Assembly: GCA_038049695.1 (NCBI GenBank)
Contig: CP142453.1
Coordinates: 35,501,501-35,565,500, forward strand
Direction: 5' to 3'
From: Cinnamomum chago
Lineage: Eukaryota > Streptophyta > Magnoliopsida > Laurales > Lauraceae
DNA length: 64,000 nt
Shown here: positions 20,268 to 33,384 of the stretch, in pieces
Layout: every line of letters starts with the position of its first letter
Position numbering within the stretch: the stretch's first letter is position 1
The notes under the pieces: model-generated
What the model was told of the DNA's origin: nothing
Seen by the model: the letters and a program-made list of their open reading frames with translations, nothing else
The model's database searches: none
Translations under genes and position numbers: made by a program

Positions 20268-22893
20268 CTAATCCATAAAAAAAAGAACCAAAGATCAATG
20301 AACTCATCTTCACATTTCCATCTCAAAATCTAAAAAACAATCCACCCCAATTCCCAAAATCAAATCTTTATTCACATTTCCGAGGTGTTGAAAATGCTAC
20401 ATTTTTTTGTGTTTATAAATTTTGACTAGTTATTATGTTAAAATTTCAATAGAATAATCTACTAACCAAAGGGTCGCATCGTGATCTCCAGTAGATGTGC
20501 CATCACCACCAGAAGAGGTCCCTCTCGTGATGTCTTGAAAGTTGGTCAGATCTATCCCTGACGCAACTGCCAACTGTTGAACGAGGGCCTCAAGTGTTCG
20601 TTGCCTCCTATCCTGCTCAGCCACCCTCCGACCCTGCTCAGCTAGTTGCTCCCGCAAGGCGATCACCTTAGGATCCGGTGTCCGAGACCGTGTGGAAGAT
20701 GCAGAGGTCCTCGTATATATGCCATACCCTTTTAAGTATCCCGACCTCTGCCCAAGCACATCAACAGCAATCTGCTCCTGAGTCATCGGAGCTGTGACAG
20801 AGGGCTGCGACTGCTCCTCAGTCCGCTGCACCAAGGCCTCCTGCCATTTAAATAAACAAGGATTTAGAATGCTTTTATGACATTATTTATCAAAATTGAT
20901 TTATTAGCAAACGTACATGTCTCTGCTGAGCCACCTCATTTACCCACTGATTACTCTTTTCTCTGTAGTGGGTGTCGCGGAAGAATTGAGTAATAGGTGG
21001 CGCTTGACCGGCATTCTGTGCCGTCTGTCATTTGAAATAGCTTTGTATTAGATATGAACCTAGCTACATATTGATAAATTAATAAACTTAATCTAGTTTC
21101 TTCATATGAATATAATTAGTACCATCAGAGACAATCTCGATGCAAATGACCTGGAGCCACCAGTATGATTATATGGCAGCTTGGCTCGACTCTCTTGAGC
21201 GTTTTTCGACTTCACCTATATAGAAAAACAAAAATACAATAGCAGTCATTTATAAAATCATTACTAATAAAATTACGTTGGAATACATAAATAATCGTTG
21301 TAGATAACATCCCAAAGTTACCTTCCAGGCTGGCGATTCCCAACATTGCGAGACCATCAACTGCCAGTCAGCTGGATCACAACCCTCTGCTGGGTGGTCC
21401 TGGGGTCGGGGAACCCCCTGCTCCAACATCTCCAAATAGTGACAATGCAGCTCGTACTTCCAACTCTTATACAAAACCCCGCATTGGCGGTCAACGTCCG
21501 CCCTGAGCTGCATATCGCCCTCGTAGTCCCCGATATCAAAAACTGTCTGCAATTAGGGGAGAGCCATATAAAGATTAGTAATAACAAAATATAATCAGAT
21601 TTTGTAGTGCGGAGCACAATTATAATCAATTTGGTTGATATTTCTCGTTTTAGTTTACCTGAACTGTAGCAATAACGGCAAGCTTTATCCCATTGTCAAG
21701 CTTCTTCCAGCCATGGGGCCTGACTGGGGCAACCTCTCTAATGGCTAACCCAAGATGGTTAACCAGTGATGGGGCATGTTCCCCTTCTGGCCTATGACTG
21801 GAGATGGGGATCGGGACTGGGATGTTATGACCCAGCTGTGTCCTCAGCTTTGTCACGGTCTTCCCTTGCGTAACACCCCTTACACGGCTCGGAACCTCCG
21901 AGGCTGGGGCTGATGCTGTTAAGATGAAAGTGTTAAATGAGTTAGTGAACACAAATCATTAAATTGAGGTGAACCATTCTGAATAATAAGAAAATATAAT
22001 TTTCTCACCTACGCTACTCCCGACTGTATGAGGACTCGTCGGAGGCTGGGACGACTGAGGCTGGGTCGGCAAGGGCTGTGTGGTCGGAGGCTGAATCGGC
22101 AGAGGCGGGGGGACTGCCAAATCAGGGGGTGCTCCCTGATCCTCCAGACTGTGTAACTCGAAGAGCAGCCGACGGAGGCTGTGTCGAGGCCTCAGGTGGG
22201 CACTCTACACGAGTTAACCCGAGTGTAGCTGCAATCCTCCGAGCGCGTTTCACCCTGTTATCTCGAGGCATCTCTGCAATCTAACAAGGAAAATAACTAA
22301 TTATTAGCAAAAATCGACAATATTAATAAAGTGAATGTCAACAATGTCCATTAAATTGAAATGAATATCATTTCAGCATGAGTGTCACCATCAAAACTAA
22401 TATTATCAAGTACACGTCATAGACATTCACAGAAATATTACCTCATCTGATTGAGACCAAGATGTCTCGTCATTTACATCATCATCATCAGGGGGAATGT
22501 AGTTCTCATCCTTATCATTCCCACTAACATTCCTCTTTCCCTTCTCGTTTGTCCCTTGAACCGAACCAAATATAGTGCGTGCGGTCGGCGGGAGCCCTAG
22601 AGATGCAAGTTTTTCTGCATTCTGCTTAATTGTTTTTTTTCTCTTTAATAAATAATTGGATGCTTGCACTTGACGGGACAACTCTCCTGGTTTGACTCAT
22701 TTTCTTCCTCCGTTTGGCATCTTTTGCAACTATTATATATAGAAATAAGAATAAAATGTGAAATGTAGAAATGTCTTATCTATATATGAACAAATCAAAA
22801 GAGAAAAGGAAAAATTGAACACAATGTCATTATGTAAGACAAGATCTTTATTAATTTACTTAATCGTTACATGTGCAAAAACTTAAACAAACA

Positions 22894-25800
22894 CTACATG
22901 TCATATTCCATGTCATCATCTTCTTGACTATGAACATCATTTTCTTCTTCATCTTCGTACTCCGCCAATGTTTCATCCTCATCTTGGCCATCATTGTCTA
23001 CCGACTCATCACTGAGAACGATGTCAGGATCTATATCATCCCTAGAGTATTGGACACTAGAACCATCGACGAGGACTGGGACAACAAACGTCGTTTCATC
23101 TTGTTGAAATGCATCATTAGGCACATCATCGGCGTCGTCGTCGTCATCCTGTTTAGCGGGTACATCCCATACTCCACGAGGCTTGACCCGTTCTACGACT
23201 CTCCAATTTTTTCCTTTACTGGTGTCATTGACATAGAAGACTTGTGTCACTTGACTTGGCAGGACAAATGGATCTTCCGTACACCAACGACCTGTGATAT
23301 CAATGCTTGTAACATGGTCTTCGATGTTTATCTTGTGCTTGGTACTAGTGTTGTACCATTCACATTCAAATAAGACCACGTTACCCCCGTGCCGATAGGA
23401 CAATTCCCAGACTTTGCAGATATAGCCATAGTAGTCATGTTTCACCCCGTCGTATTCCCCTTCCACGACCAAGCCGCTACTCTGGCTCCTACGACACTTC
23501 TCACGGTCTATAGTGTGGTATCGGACGCAATTGCAATCACACCCCTGGTAAAGATTCACCAGGGATCTAGGGCCATTTGCTAATGACCACATCTCATCGG
23601 AAGCTTCCGGTGACCCTAGAGTTTGCAATTGATTCATCTACATAAGAAGATTAAGACAAATGTTATTTGAAGTGTAATCCAATAATATCTAGCAATTAAA
23701 ATGATAATATTTTATATGTCTTACACGTTGTTTAAACCATCCTGCAAATTCTTTTCATTGTATCTGACCAACATCTCCACATCTTTGATCTTGCATTGAA
23801 TTCTTGTGTTCCCTACTCAAGATAGCTTCCAATGAATAAGTAAAAGTAGACACTGAATAAATGAATTAACAAGCAATGTATAAATATGGTTAGATTGAAG
23901 CACATACTGTAGATACGGCTCCACCTCGGGGCAATTATTCAGCACAACCATGTCACGCTCTCTTTGAGAAGGATCGTGTGCCCTTGGCAGCAGTCCGATG
24001 GGACGGACAATTTGTGTGAAGATCGACATCCCCGGGCCACGATCGCCACCATCATCATAACGTTGTACTTGATCAGTCTGCCTTAAATACATTGAGCAAA
24101 AAGTGAGGCACTCTTTGACAATGTAAGCCTCGGCGATCGAACCTTCAGGCCGAGCTCGGTTGCAAACGTACCCTTTTAGGGTCTTCAGAAACCTTTAAAC
24201 AACTAGTGATAACAATTACGATTTTCAATGCACGGAAATTTCACTAATACATAAATAATTAATCAATGGTCAACAACTATTACCTTTCTATCGGGTACAT
24301 CCATCGTTATTGCACCGGTCCGCCAAGTATGGCCTCGCGTGGCAAGTGAACCGATAGATGAACCATCACATCAAAGAAAGTTGGAGGAAAAATCCTCTCC
24401 AGCTTGCACAATATTAAAACTATCTGCTCCTCCAATTTTTTCAAATCATCGTGTCTCTGTGTTTTCGAACAGATGTCTTGGAAAAAGCTGCCTAACTCAA
24501 ATAATGTTGTACAAATGTCCTTATTCAGAAAGCCGCGCATGCCAATAGGAAGGATGCGTTGGATAAGGATGTGGCAATCATGGCTCTTTAAACCAGCTAA
24601 TTTATCATTTTTCTCAAGAGATTCACCGCATAGCCGTCTGGGTATTTGATTGACTTCAAAAATTCATAAAACCCATCTCTATGTTTTGGTTCCAGAGTGT
24701 AAGAGGCACGCGGCTTCAAGCTGGATCCATCGCCCCTCTCCACTAGATGCAGCTCTGGCCTGATGCCCATATTCTTCAAATCCTTACGTGCTTTATCAGT
24801 GTCCTTGTTTTTGCCCTTTATGCCCAAAATTGTTCCAACCAAAGATACACATATGTTCTTCTCAATGTGCATAGGATCAAGGTTGTGTCGGAGTTTTTTG
24901 CACTTCCAGTAGGGCCATTCGAATATGATGCTTTTCTTTGTCCAATTCAGTTCTCCAGAGTCAGGTGGTCTTTTGTTATTCTTGCCAAACTTGACCGGCG
25001 CTAGTTCTTCTAGCTGGTCTAGTACCTTTTTCCCCGGTAAATCCAAAGAATTCTTTTCAAGCTCAGGCTGACCGTTGAAGGCCTTGCTTCTACGCCATTG
25101 GTGGTTCAGTTCTAAGTATTTTCGATGGCCAATGTACCCAATCTTATCTTTCAACTTCACCCCTAACGAGCAGTCGTTACACGAGGGGCAAGCGTTATAA
25201 CCTTTAGTGCTCCACCCAGACAAGTTACCATACGCTGGAAAGTCATTTATTGTCCACATCACAGCCGCATGCATTTGAAATGTCTGTTTAGTGGAGGCAT
25301 CATAAGTCGATACACCATGATCCCACAACTCCTTCAACTCATCAACCAAGGGCCTTAGATATACATCGATATCGTTTCCCGGTGAGTTTGGTCCTGGAAT
25401 AAGTAATGACATCATCAAGAATGGCTCCTTCAAGCACATCCATGGTGGCAAATTATAGGGCATAAGTATGACAGGCCACATGCTATAAGAGGTGCTCATG
25501 TTACCGAAAGGATTGAATCCATCGGTGGCTAACCCCAGCCTCACATTACGTGTCTCTTGGGCAAACTCTGGATATTTCTTATCAAATTCTTTTCATTCCA
25601 CTGAATCAGCCGGATGCCGCGCTATCCCATCGTCAACGCGCTTATCACGGTGCCATCTCATCTCTGTGGTTGTCTTCCTTGACATATACAATCTGCGTAA
25701 CCTCGGTATCAATGGGAAGTAACGGAGCACCTTATGAGGGATCTTCTTTCGTTTGCCATCATTGACCTTATACCTAGGCTCTTCACATTCTGGACATTTA

Positions 25801-26468
25801 TCCAATTGAGCATTCTCCTTCCAATACAACACACAATTGTGTTTGCAGGCATCTATGTTCTTGTATCCCATGCCCAAGTCACGTAATAATTTCTTCGCCT
25901 CGTAAACTGAGGCCGGCACCACATGACCTTTGGGTAAGAAGTCCTTAAAAATCTGCAAAACCTTGTTGAACGACTTGTTGCTACACCCACTTTCTACCTT
26001 CACATGCAATATCTTAATGACAAACGATAACAGAGTATCTGAGCTTTTGCATCCTGGGTACAGGCCACGCTGAGAAGCCTTCAACAAACTTTCAAAATCT
26101 TGCACATCATCCCTCTCTTGAGTATCTTCATCCAAGTAAGTTCCCCTACGATGGTCCTCTATCAACTCATCGTATTCATCCTGATTATCTTCTGATTCAT
26201 CATCGCTCTCATCCGAATCATCGGGTTGAACTAAAGGTTCCCCGTGCAATATCCACCGTAGGTATGTGACCATCATTCCATGAATGTGCAAATGAGTTCT
26301 CACGGTTACATAGTCTTGCTTCCGATGGTTACAGTAATCGTTACACGAGCAGGTAATCAACACTGCCCCGGGGGAATTCGCCTTTGCAAAATCAATAAAT
26401 GAGTTCACACCAGCTATGTACTCAGCACTAAATCGGTTCCGATAATGTAATATCCAACTCCTGTCCAT
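22894..26468 (-). pseudogene. TNP2 transposase of CACTA-1, decayed
   Basis: Start set at the conserved MDRSW (26,468), although an in-frame ATG lies 15 bases upstream. The first exon runs to 24,284 and carries the N-terminal association domain, an acidic linker, Cys-rich motifs (CNDYCNH; CPECEEPRY) and the transposase core (LGLATDGFNPFGNMS, MCLKEPFLMM, CPSCN). The DUF4218 region (FPPTFFDVMVHLSVHLPREA) follows. Next are exon 24,192-23,908, an exon near 23,815-23,730 and a last exon to 22,894 with DUF4216 and a long acidic tail. Breaks: TGA for Trp at 25,593-25,595, a frameshift near 24,620, TAA at 24,307-24,309, and a TGA in the short exon near 23,758. The family cuts the element at its ends. 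Four breaks make it inactive as it stands. Confidence 0.93.
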
Positions 26469-28181
26469 ATCTGACCTAATCACAAGTAATTAGAAATTAT
26501 AAAAAATGGGTCAGTCCTTGTATTCTTATTATTCATGCTATTATTCATGCATTTCTTACCTAATCTAACCAAAATGAACCAGCAATAGAAAATGCATGTT
26601 TGGAGACACAATGTTGAACATTGGTTAAGGATCTATGCACGAATGCCATAGCTATGTTCAGGTGATAATCTTTTCCTCTAAACTCAGTTTTTGCTTTTCT
26701 AGTTAACATATTATACAAAATGAATTAACTTGCCTCTCTTTTGGATGGTGGTATTTGCAGGTTATTCCATATTGCATCTTTTTGCGACAAGTATCAAACG
26801 TTAGAAGATGAATTGAAGAAGACAATGGAGAAAGCTAACAATTTTGAAGAAAAAACCACAATTAAAGTGCTTTTGATGGGATTTTTTATTTTTTTTATTT
26901 TTTTTTATTTTTTTTCATTTTATTTTTTTTATTTTTATTTTTTTATTTGTTTTTAGAAATGAGGCTTTACCTTACTTGACTCTACAAGTAGAATTGCCAA
27001 ACAAGCCCTAAAGATCACGTGAATCTCCTTTTTTTAGCTTAATTGAGACTGGGTTGCCTTGTTTGAGGAATTGAGATTTTGTATTTTTTTTTCCTTTCAT
27101 ATTCAGCGGATTCCCATTTGAGTGTGTGTTTTTCTGTCTATGGGCAGAGAATTCTTGTTAGACCGAGTGCTAAGATATCACACAAGCCATAGATGTGTAG
27201 GTTCATACTCGAAACATGATACTTTTTTGCATTATCCAAGCATCATGAATCACTTCACTAGCAGCAAGCATATATTTTATATGAATGTACAATTCATGTG
27301 AACATGAATATTAATTATTTCTTTCTGAATATAGTGGGGATTTATGATTCTATTGATGAATGCCACCATGCGCTCTAGAGATTAATTGAAAGCTTTTCAA
27401 TCAAGGGAAGGATGAGTCGTGTTTGGCAATCTTTTGCCTGATACAAATTACTTGAACAAGAGCAATGCTCTTTCTGGCTGTGCATATGGTACCATATGAG
27501 CATCACCTCTTACAGTTGCAAATGTCAGTAAATTCCCATACTCAGTTGCCCAACCACCCACCTTAGCAGAAGAAAAAGAAGAAGAGAGAGAATGGACCAG
27601 GAAAGAAGAATAGAAGGAAGAAGGGTAAGACTAGTATTCCAGTATGAAGTTGATGTAAGATGAGACATTTGAGAGAGATATAGAACCACCCAACTGGTAC
27701 TTCCCACATCTCAGAACTGAAGGATAAATATTGGGCTCACAATGGTGCAATGTTATTAGCTAATAATATATTTGAATTAAGCAAGAAGAAAAGAGCTTTA
27801 CAACCTAAAGAAGCATGGGCAGGATAACATGTCTTTAACAATTAATAGGAACAATGTTCATTCCCAAGCCTTCATACAGGAGGGCTATTGTTTAGATTAA
27901 TGATAGACAGTAAAATCTTGAATATGAGTTAATACTTTGAAAGTAGTGATTTGATGATATCCGGGTCACAAACAAATATGCATTACAGCGGTCTGGTTTC
28001 CATTGACAAGAGCACGTGGCACAGTAAAAAGTGCTCACTGTTGCAACTTTAAGGTAGTGGGTTCAAGTATTGTTACAAATCGAGGGAAGAAAAGAAAACA
28101 ATAAGAAGTAAAGATTCGGATATCTGTCCTGGTGCTGCCTAAACTTCTATGTTAGAGGAGGATTAGGGACTTCCTAAGCAC
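26469..28181. other. CACTA-1 sequence upstream of TNP2
   Basis: Expected to hold the 5' leader and intron of the element's transcript. It contains a T-rich low-complexity run at 26,880-26,956. No coding exon recognised; short open frames have biased composition. Confidence 0.45.
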
Positions 28182-28349
28182 ATCACCGGCCTTGAAACTC
28201 CTGCCTTTGGGCCAGTTAACAAGGTTAAACGACCATCCACCCTTGTCGCCAACAGCATATGTTGCTGCCAGAGCTATATCACAGAGGAAAAGTAGAGTGA
28301 CCCCAATGACAAGCCATTTTTGTGCACTGCCTATTCCCTGAGCCATCAT
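28182..28349 (-). pseudogene. Captured first exon: plantacyanin (basic blue protein)
   Basis: The minus-strand frame begins with ATG at 28,349 (or 28,346). It encodes a signal peptide with a hydrophobic core (WLVIGVTLLFLCDIALA), then the start of a cupredoxin domain: ATYAVGDKGGWSFN, NWPKGRSFKAGDVL. The match ends at the phytocyanin intron position, after which reading continues into intron sequence and a stop. The copper ligands lie in later exons and are missing. The captured piece includes the upstream region, so a promoter may have come along. Confidence 0.8.
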
Positions 28350-29712
28350 ATGCTACTAGTAGATATAGCCAAACAGTAAGAAGAAAATGGAAGGAGCTCA
28401 AGGAATGGCAAGTCCTGTGAAGTGTTTGTCAGGGAAGTTGGGCCAGTTGCAACAGGGATTCCTTTCAATAATGGCACGTGACCAAACATGCATCTCAGGA
28501 GCATCTCAAATTGTGTTCTTTCGGAACTTGGGCTTTGTGTACAACCATGAACCATCCATGAGGGGTAGTGTCCACCACAGTCCACAGAAGTGGCCATGGA
28601 GCAAAATCACCTTACAGAGAGACGATTGCATGGTCATCTCCATGATAAACCTTACCCCATCTGTTTAGGACATGAAGTTTAAAAGATCCCAACCATCCAA
28701 TCAATGATCCAACAGTTCACATTCATAATAAAAACTAGTTGATGGAAAGAGCGCGATCAAGATCGTCCAATCACACATTTTGTTTTTGCAGGGTGGCTAT
28801 TAGTGGTGGGACCCAAGTCATTTTCTGGGTAATTCAAAGGACAATTAGTTCAGATGGTTCCAGTTTAGTACCTGGCATTAGGAATGTAAATGGTTATAGG
28901 ATTATCTGCAAATCTGAAGTGATCAGGTTAATAAAAGCAGGTTTTGGGAGGGAGGGGAAGGAGACTCACTTCCTAAATCTAAATCCATGTATATGATTTA
29001 GATCCTTGTGTGTTCTTCCCACCAATGGTTCATATATAAAACATAATACAACTAAATAGTAATAATTAAAAACTTTAGAGGCTTGAATCACATTGCTATT
29101 TGTCTTCCAAACTTAAATTGTAGTGCCATTTCAAGAGACATATATACTTGTATATTTAACGGATCTGTTTTAGGACTACCCTTATGAGCCTTTTTTTTTC
29201 TTCTTGAATCAGGGGATGGAACTGGATCTTCAAATGTTTTATTTGATACCAGATCCAAATCCAACATAAAGGATCAATCAATGTTGGATATGAATCCTGA
29301 TTCCTTGGACAGATCCATCCATGGTTCAGCCTAAATCCTACCCGTTTACCTACCCACTTGACATGGTTCTTTCTCCTAAGATGAATATATACTGCAAAGA
29401 AGAAACAAAAAGGGGAAGGGAAGGGAATCATTCATCCCGACATTTATACTACAAAAATCTCCAATGAAAATAAAGTAAAGGCTCCTCCCATCATCATTTT
29501 GTTAGCTCCTCGTGACCATTTATCTGCAAAAGAGATAGCTCCAATCTCCATCTCTGTCTCTTTCAAACCACCTTTTCCAATACATTTCCCAGCTCCTCTA
29601 CTAAAAAGGAACCCCCCACCTTTTTTTTCTTCATACACAAGACGTTTCTCATTTGTTCTTCCCTACCTCCCACTAAAAGAGAGAGAGGAGAGAGAAAAGA
29701 GAAGGGAGAAAG
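28350..29712. other. CACTA-1 filler between captured exons
   Basis: No exon recognised. On the minus strand the part at 28,350-28,740 would be the upstream region of the plantacyanin fragment. On the plus strand 29,600-29,712 reads as a purine-rich 5' leader for the next fragment. Confidence 0.4.
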
Positions 29713-29895
29713 ATGGTTGGATCTGGCTCAGGTGGGTCATTTCTAAGGCAGTTTAGTGGTAAAGATAGGTTCAATTCCTCAAAGAGATGGAGCAAGAAGG
29801 GTCCTGAGAGGAGCATAAAGCATATGGAAGGGCTGAACATGATGAATGGTGACAATGGGGTGCTGATGAGGAAGAGGATGATGGTTGTGGTCGGA
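29713..29895 (+). pseudogene. Captured first exon: universal-stress-protein-type gene
   Basis: Plus-strand ATG after a GAGA-rich leader, encoding GSGSGGSFLRQFSGKDRF, a Lys/Arg-rich stretch, EGLNMMNG and then RKRMMVVVG. The last motif resembles the first beta strand of plant USP-domain proteins (usually RKRVMVVVD), and the N-terminal extension fits that subgroup. The frame ends 12 bp later. Orientation is opposite to the element's own genes. Confidence 0.5.
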
Positions 29896-30032
29896 ATCTC
29901 CAGGTAATCATTAGAGAATGAGGTACCCATTCCATTTACATCCCTAATTGTGCAGAAGAGAAGGGTACTTCATACTAATTTTTCTTTGTTTTCAAACATG
30001 ATGATAATGATGGTTGGAGCAGTCATTTAATG

Positions 30033-30176
30033 TTGGCGGAGCATCAAACCTTTGGACCAGGTGCCACTCCAGATAAACGTGTTGAGTGGTCTCGACAACT
30101 CAGTGATGAAGAAGCTGCTCAATTCACATCCATTGATTACGTTGATGGAAAAGGATGGTTGCCAGCTTATCATTAG
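30033..30176 (+). pseudogene. Captured last exon: pectinesterase C-terminus
   Basis: A 47-codon frame to a natural TAG: AEHQTFGPGATPDKRVEW, then LSDEEAAQF and DGKGWLPAY. This is the usual C-terminal pattern of plant pectin methylesterases (GPGA, xRVxW, Ala/Gln-Phe, xxWLP). No catalytic residue is included. It lies 0.1 kb after the USP-type fragment in the same orientation. Confidence 0.65.
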
Positions 30177-30420
30177 CAAGATCTCTTTCTTCTAAGTTCT
30201 AACCTGTGTCATCTTTTTATTTCTTATTTGATGTATCCAAACTATAAGCTCTATAGAAGGATATATATTAACATCATGTTTCTATATTTGTATGTTTTGT
30301 TAAGTACCATCCAACTTTGGAAATAAGACTCAAAAACAATTATACCTTGTGTGTTTGCAAATCTTAAGACTCTCCACTATTCTGGGTGTTCAACCTTTAA
30401 ATTGGTTAGTCTAACATGTA
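30177..30420. other. Short CACTA-1 spacer before solo LTR
   Basis: AT-rich, probably 3' flank of the captured pectinesterase gene. No feature. Confidence 0.4.
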
Positions 30421-30425
30421 AGGCC
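30421..30425 (+). repeat. Target duplication AGGCC (left) of solo LTR
   Basis: AGGCC directly before the LTR end TGAAAGTCC; repeated at 32,147-32,151 directly after TCCTAACA. Confidence 0.9.
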
Positions 30426-32146
30426 TGAAAGTCCTGGGATCCGAACCCTAGAGGGGGGGGGGGGTGAATAGGGTGTGCTACAAATATGACCAATTTTAGA
30501 CCAAATTTAATTTCTTAACAGAAACTAGTCACATGTGATGATTAATCAAACAATATGCGAAAGCTAATATAAACAATCACCACAAAAGCAAGCACCACAA
30601 CACCAAGGTTTATAGTGGTTCGGCCTCAATGCCTACGTCCACTACCGGCTTGTGATCCAATCACCCCACCGGATTTCCACTATTTATGCTTTTTACTAGG
30701 CTAAGCAATAACCCTTACAATGTTATTTTTCTAGGCTAAACAACAACCTCTCAATGTGCTTTTCTAGGCTAAGCAATAACCTTTACAAAATGCTTTTCTT
30801 AGGCTAAGCAATAACCTTTACAAGATGCTTTTCTTAGGCTAAGCAATAACCTTTACAAATAAAGATTTCTCTAAGAAGGTGTCTTCACAAAAGAACACTC
30901 TAAGAGATACAAATTAAGCACATATAAATTGCCTCTAAATAGGCTAATGTGAAAGTGTAATACAAATTACAAACATACACCAAAACAAGCTAAAGTGTGT
31001 GCACAAGTGTATGAATGCTTTACTTCAATCAAATTCAACAATGAAGCTCCTAAAAGAATGCTTGATGCATTTTAAAAACAAATCTTAGAAAATGATGATT
31101 GAAGATAAAACTAATCACATAAAAGATTCAAACAACTTTGAAGAAATGAAACAAACAAGTTGTATGAATGTTAAAGTCTAAGAACACATGTGATTAGGAT
31201 AAGAGAGTTTGCAAACCAAACTAATTTACCAAAGATGATATTGAGTTTGCAACACAACTCTAGAAATCATGCATAAGTGAAAATACAAAGATTTAAGCAT
31301 GCATGGATTTCATTTTAATGGAAATCAAAATACAAGTAAAGATCTACCTTTTTAAAACTCAAGCATTTGATTTCCAAATAGCCCTCTAGCCTTTCCAAAT
31401 TCTTCCCCTTTCTTTGGCTCCAATATGGTCTCAAAAGTTCATGGTTCAAGCATTGAAAAAGGTTGGAAATGAATGGACTTTATAATGAAAAACAGTCCAA
31501 CGGCTAGTCCTCGGTCGACCTGGAAACAGGTCTCGGTCGACCGGGATCACACAACGGTCAGAAATATGACCGTTGGGGCTCCAGGGGCCCAGTTGGCCTG
31601 CAGTGTTCCCGATCGACCGGGACCTCTGGGCCGGTCGACCGGCGACACTGCCGGACCACCCCCTGGGACAAAAATTCCCAACTTTTGTAAATTTGAAGGT
31701 TTCTCTTTGTGGGGATTTTTGGGCCACTGAACCAAGCTTGGAAACATGTTTTAAATCAAATGAAGATGTTTAAAAACATGAAACACAAAAAAAGCCTAAA
31801 ATAATTTGGAAGATTATTGATTTCTAAAAACTCTTTTCACATAAAAATGCATACAAAAATGATTCTGAAAGTGATGAATGTATGCAAGGCACAAACCTAA
31901 ATTCTCAATATGATTTCTCAAAAGTAAAGCACAAAGAATTAAGATTTCAAAAGAGTTTGAATTCTAAAACCAATGCATCCAAGTTTAGAAACAAAACATG
32001 CATAAAACAAGATTTTTTCAAATCTTAAAAGCAATGCATGTATAAAACCAGATTTCAAGGTTTTCTAAAACAATGCAAGTGTGAAAATTCAAATGATGCT
32101 AAAGTGAAAATGCATCCATCAAATTGCAAATACAAAATTCCTAACA
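30426..32146 (-). mobile_element. Solo LTR of Sirevirus-type copia element, inside CACTA-1
   Basis: 1,721 bp. Read on the minus strand it starts TGTTAGGAATTTTG and ends GGACTTTCA, and it aligns along its whole length with the LTR at 36,835-38,705. AGGCC at both edges is a 5-bp target duplication, so it arose by LTR-LTR recombination after insertion into CACTA-1. It contains a G-run at 30,452-30,463, tandem GCTTAGCCTA units at 30,690-30,860 and a cluster of GGTCGACC-type palindromes at 31,500-31,680 upstream of a TATAAAG box near 31,480 (minus). Confidence 0.93.
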
Positions 32147-33049
32147 AGGCCTTGTTAATAGCAAAAGAATGAATGGACAGAAGCCATTCTTTTCTTCGTT
32201 TCAATTGCCACTTGGTAATAAATGACATCTAATTTAGTGAATAACACGATAAACCAGGATACTCACTCTGAGTGAGTGAGAGAGTCAAAACTTAGTGTGA
32301 ACATATAAAACAATGATGATGATATCTAACAAATTCTTCTTCCTTAAAGTTGGAAAACGGTTGGGAAGAAATCACATCAAAACTCTCTCCCCTTATCTGT
32401 CTCTCTCCTTACTTGGTGGTTTCATATAAAAACAAAAGGATTTATATGATTATCCTCCATTTCTCAACCACAACGACTTTTCATCCCTCTTTCTCAACTA
32501 CTGCTGACTCTTTATTGCTTTATCGGTGAAACATCATTAATCCCAATATTAATCTTAATCCCAACATCAAATCCTCTTCTAGCTTCTTTAACAGAGGAAT
32601 ATAAACAAACACATGGGAAGCACTCTTTACAAATAAAGATAAACATTAGAGTAACATAAACAAACAGATGGTGGGCGTTTTCTATGCACACAAGCAAAAC
32701 AAGAAGAAACCAGAGTTCTGGTTTTCCCTTTTGTCATTGAGAAAGAGAGGCATTCATGAGAGAATTTCAAATCAGATTAACACCCACAATTAAGAAATAA
32801 AAGCACAAAGCATGAACATCTCAATCAATGACATTGACTGAAACGAACAACTTAGCACCCACAATCAAGACACCTTGCATGTAAGGAAGGAAGTAAAGAA
32901 CTGACAAAAGGAGAAAATGTGAAATCCGAACCTGGAAGGCAGCTGGTGAGAGAGATCAGTTGCGTTGCAAGGACGAGGTGGGTGGCCTCAGTGGTGTTGT
33001 AGTGCGGTGAGATAGCAGTTGCTTTGGTCCAAGACGGTGCAGATGTGCA
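32147..33049. other. CACTA-1 leader region
   Basis: Continues the interrupted sequence after AGGCC. Noncoding; probably the leader or first intron of the minus-strand transcript. CTCACTCTGAGTGAGTGAGAG at 32,264-32,284 forms a short palindrome. Confidence 0.4.
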
Positions 33050-33270
33050 GATCGAGAGAGAGAGATGAGCATATGAGAGAGAGAAAAGCCAGATCGAGAG
33101 AGAGAAAGGAGAGCAGATCGAGAGAGAGAGGAGAGCAGATTGAGAGAGACAGAGAGAGAGAGCCCCGATCGAGAGAGAGAGAGATGAGCAGATGAGAGAG
33201 AGAGAGAGATGAGCAGATGAGAGAGACAAAGAGAGAGAGAGAGATGAGCAGATGAGGGAAAAGAAAAGAG
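33050..33270 (-). repeat. Pyrimidine-rich (minus) microsatellite-like leader
   Basis: Purine-rich on the plus strand: GAGAGA runs interleaved with GATGAGCAGAT and GATCGAGAG units. Read on the minus strand it is a CT-rich tract about 0.7-0.9 kb from the 5' terminus. CACTA-2 has a CT-rich tract at the equivalent place, so this is likely the transcript leader. The open frames it creates encode only Ser/Leu repeats. Confidence 0.7.
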
Positions 33271-33384
33271 GGAAAAAAATAGGGTTTGTGTTGGCGGGAG
33301 AGGGAAAGAAGAACGAAAAAGGGTTTACGTTGGTGGGAAAGGAAAAGGAGGAGGAAAAAGGCCAAAAAACACTAAACACATCTT

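Larger units (their letters stand above)
16491..22700 (-). pseudogene. TNPA-like second transposase gene of CACTA-1
   Basis: Exons inferred from splice sites and open frames: 22,442 to about 22,690; 22,009-22,273; 21,659-21,915; 21,322-21,546; 21,123-21,215; 20,917-21,024; 20,467-20,840; and a tiny last exon at 16,491-16,523 (IDGRFGSIAD, stop). The protein has an acidic Asp-rich N-terminal part (DDDDVND), a Pro/Gln/Thr-rich linker, then the conserved plant En/Spm domain (QCGVLYKSWKYELH, WQLMVSQCW). Later come FFRDTHY and a helical Glu/Gln stretch (REQLAEQGRRVAEQDRR) before the C-terminus. The family binds subterminal repeats and works with TNP2. A frameshift near 22,120 splits the second exon, and the start is unclear. 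The last intron is nearly 4 kb and contains the captured host exons. Confidence 0.75.

Noticed and set aside
22873-23373. 166-codon hydrophobic plus-strand frame
   Set aside because: Antisense of the acidic tail and DUF4216 exon of TNP2, which has clear family motifs.
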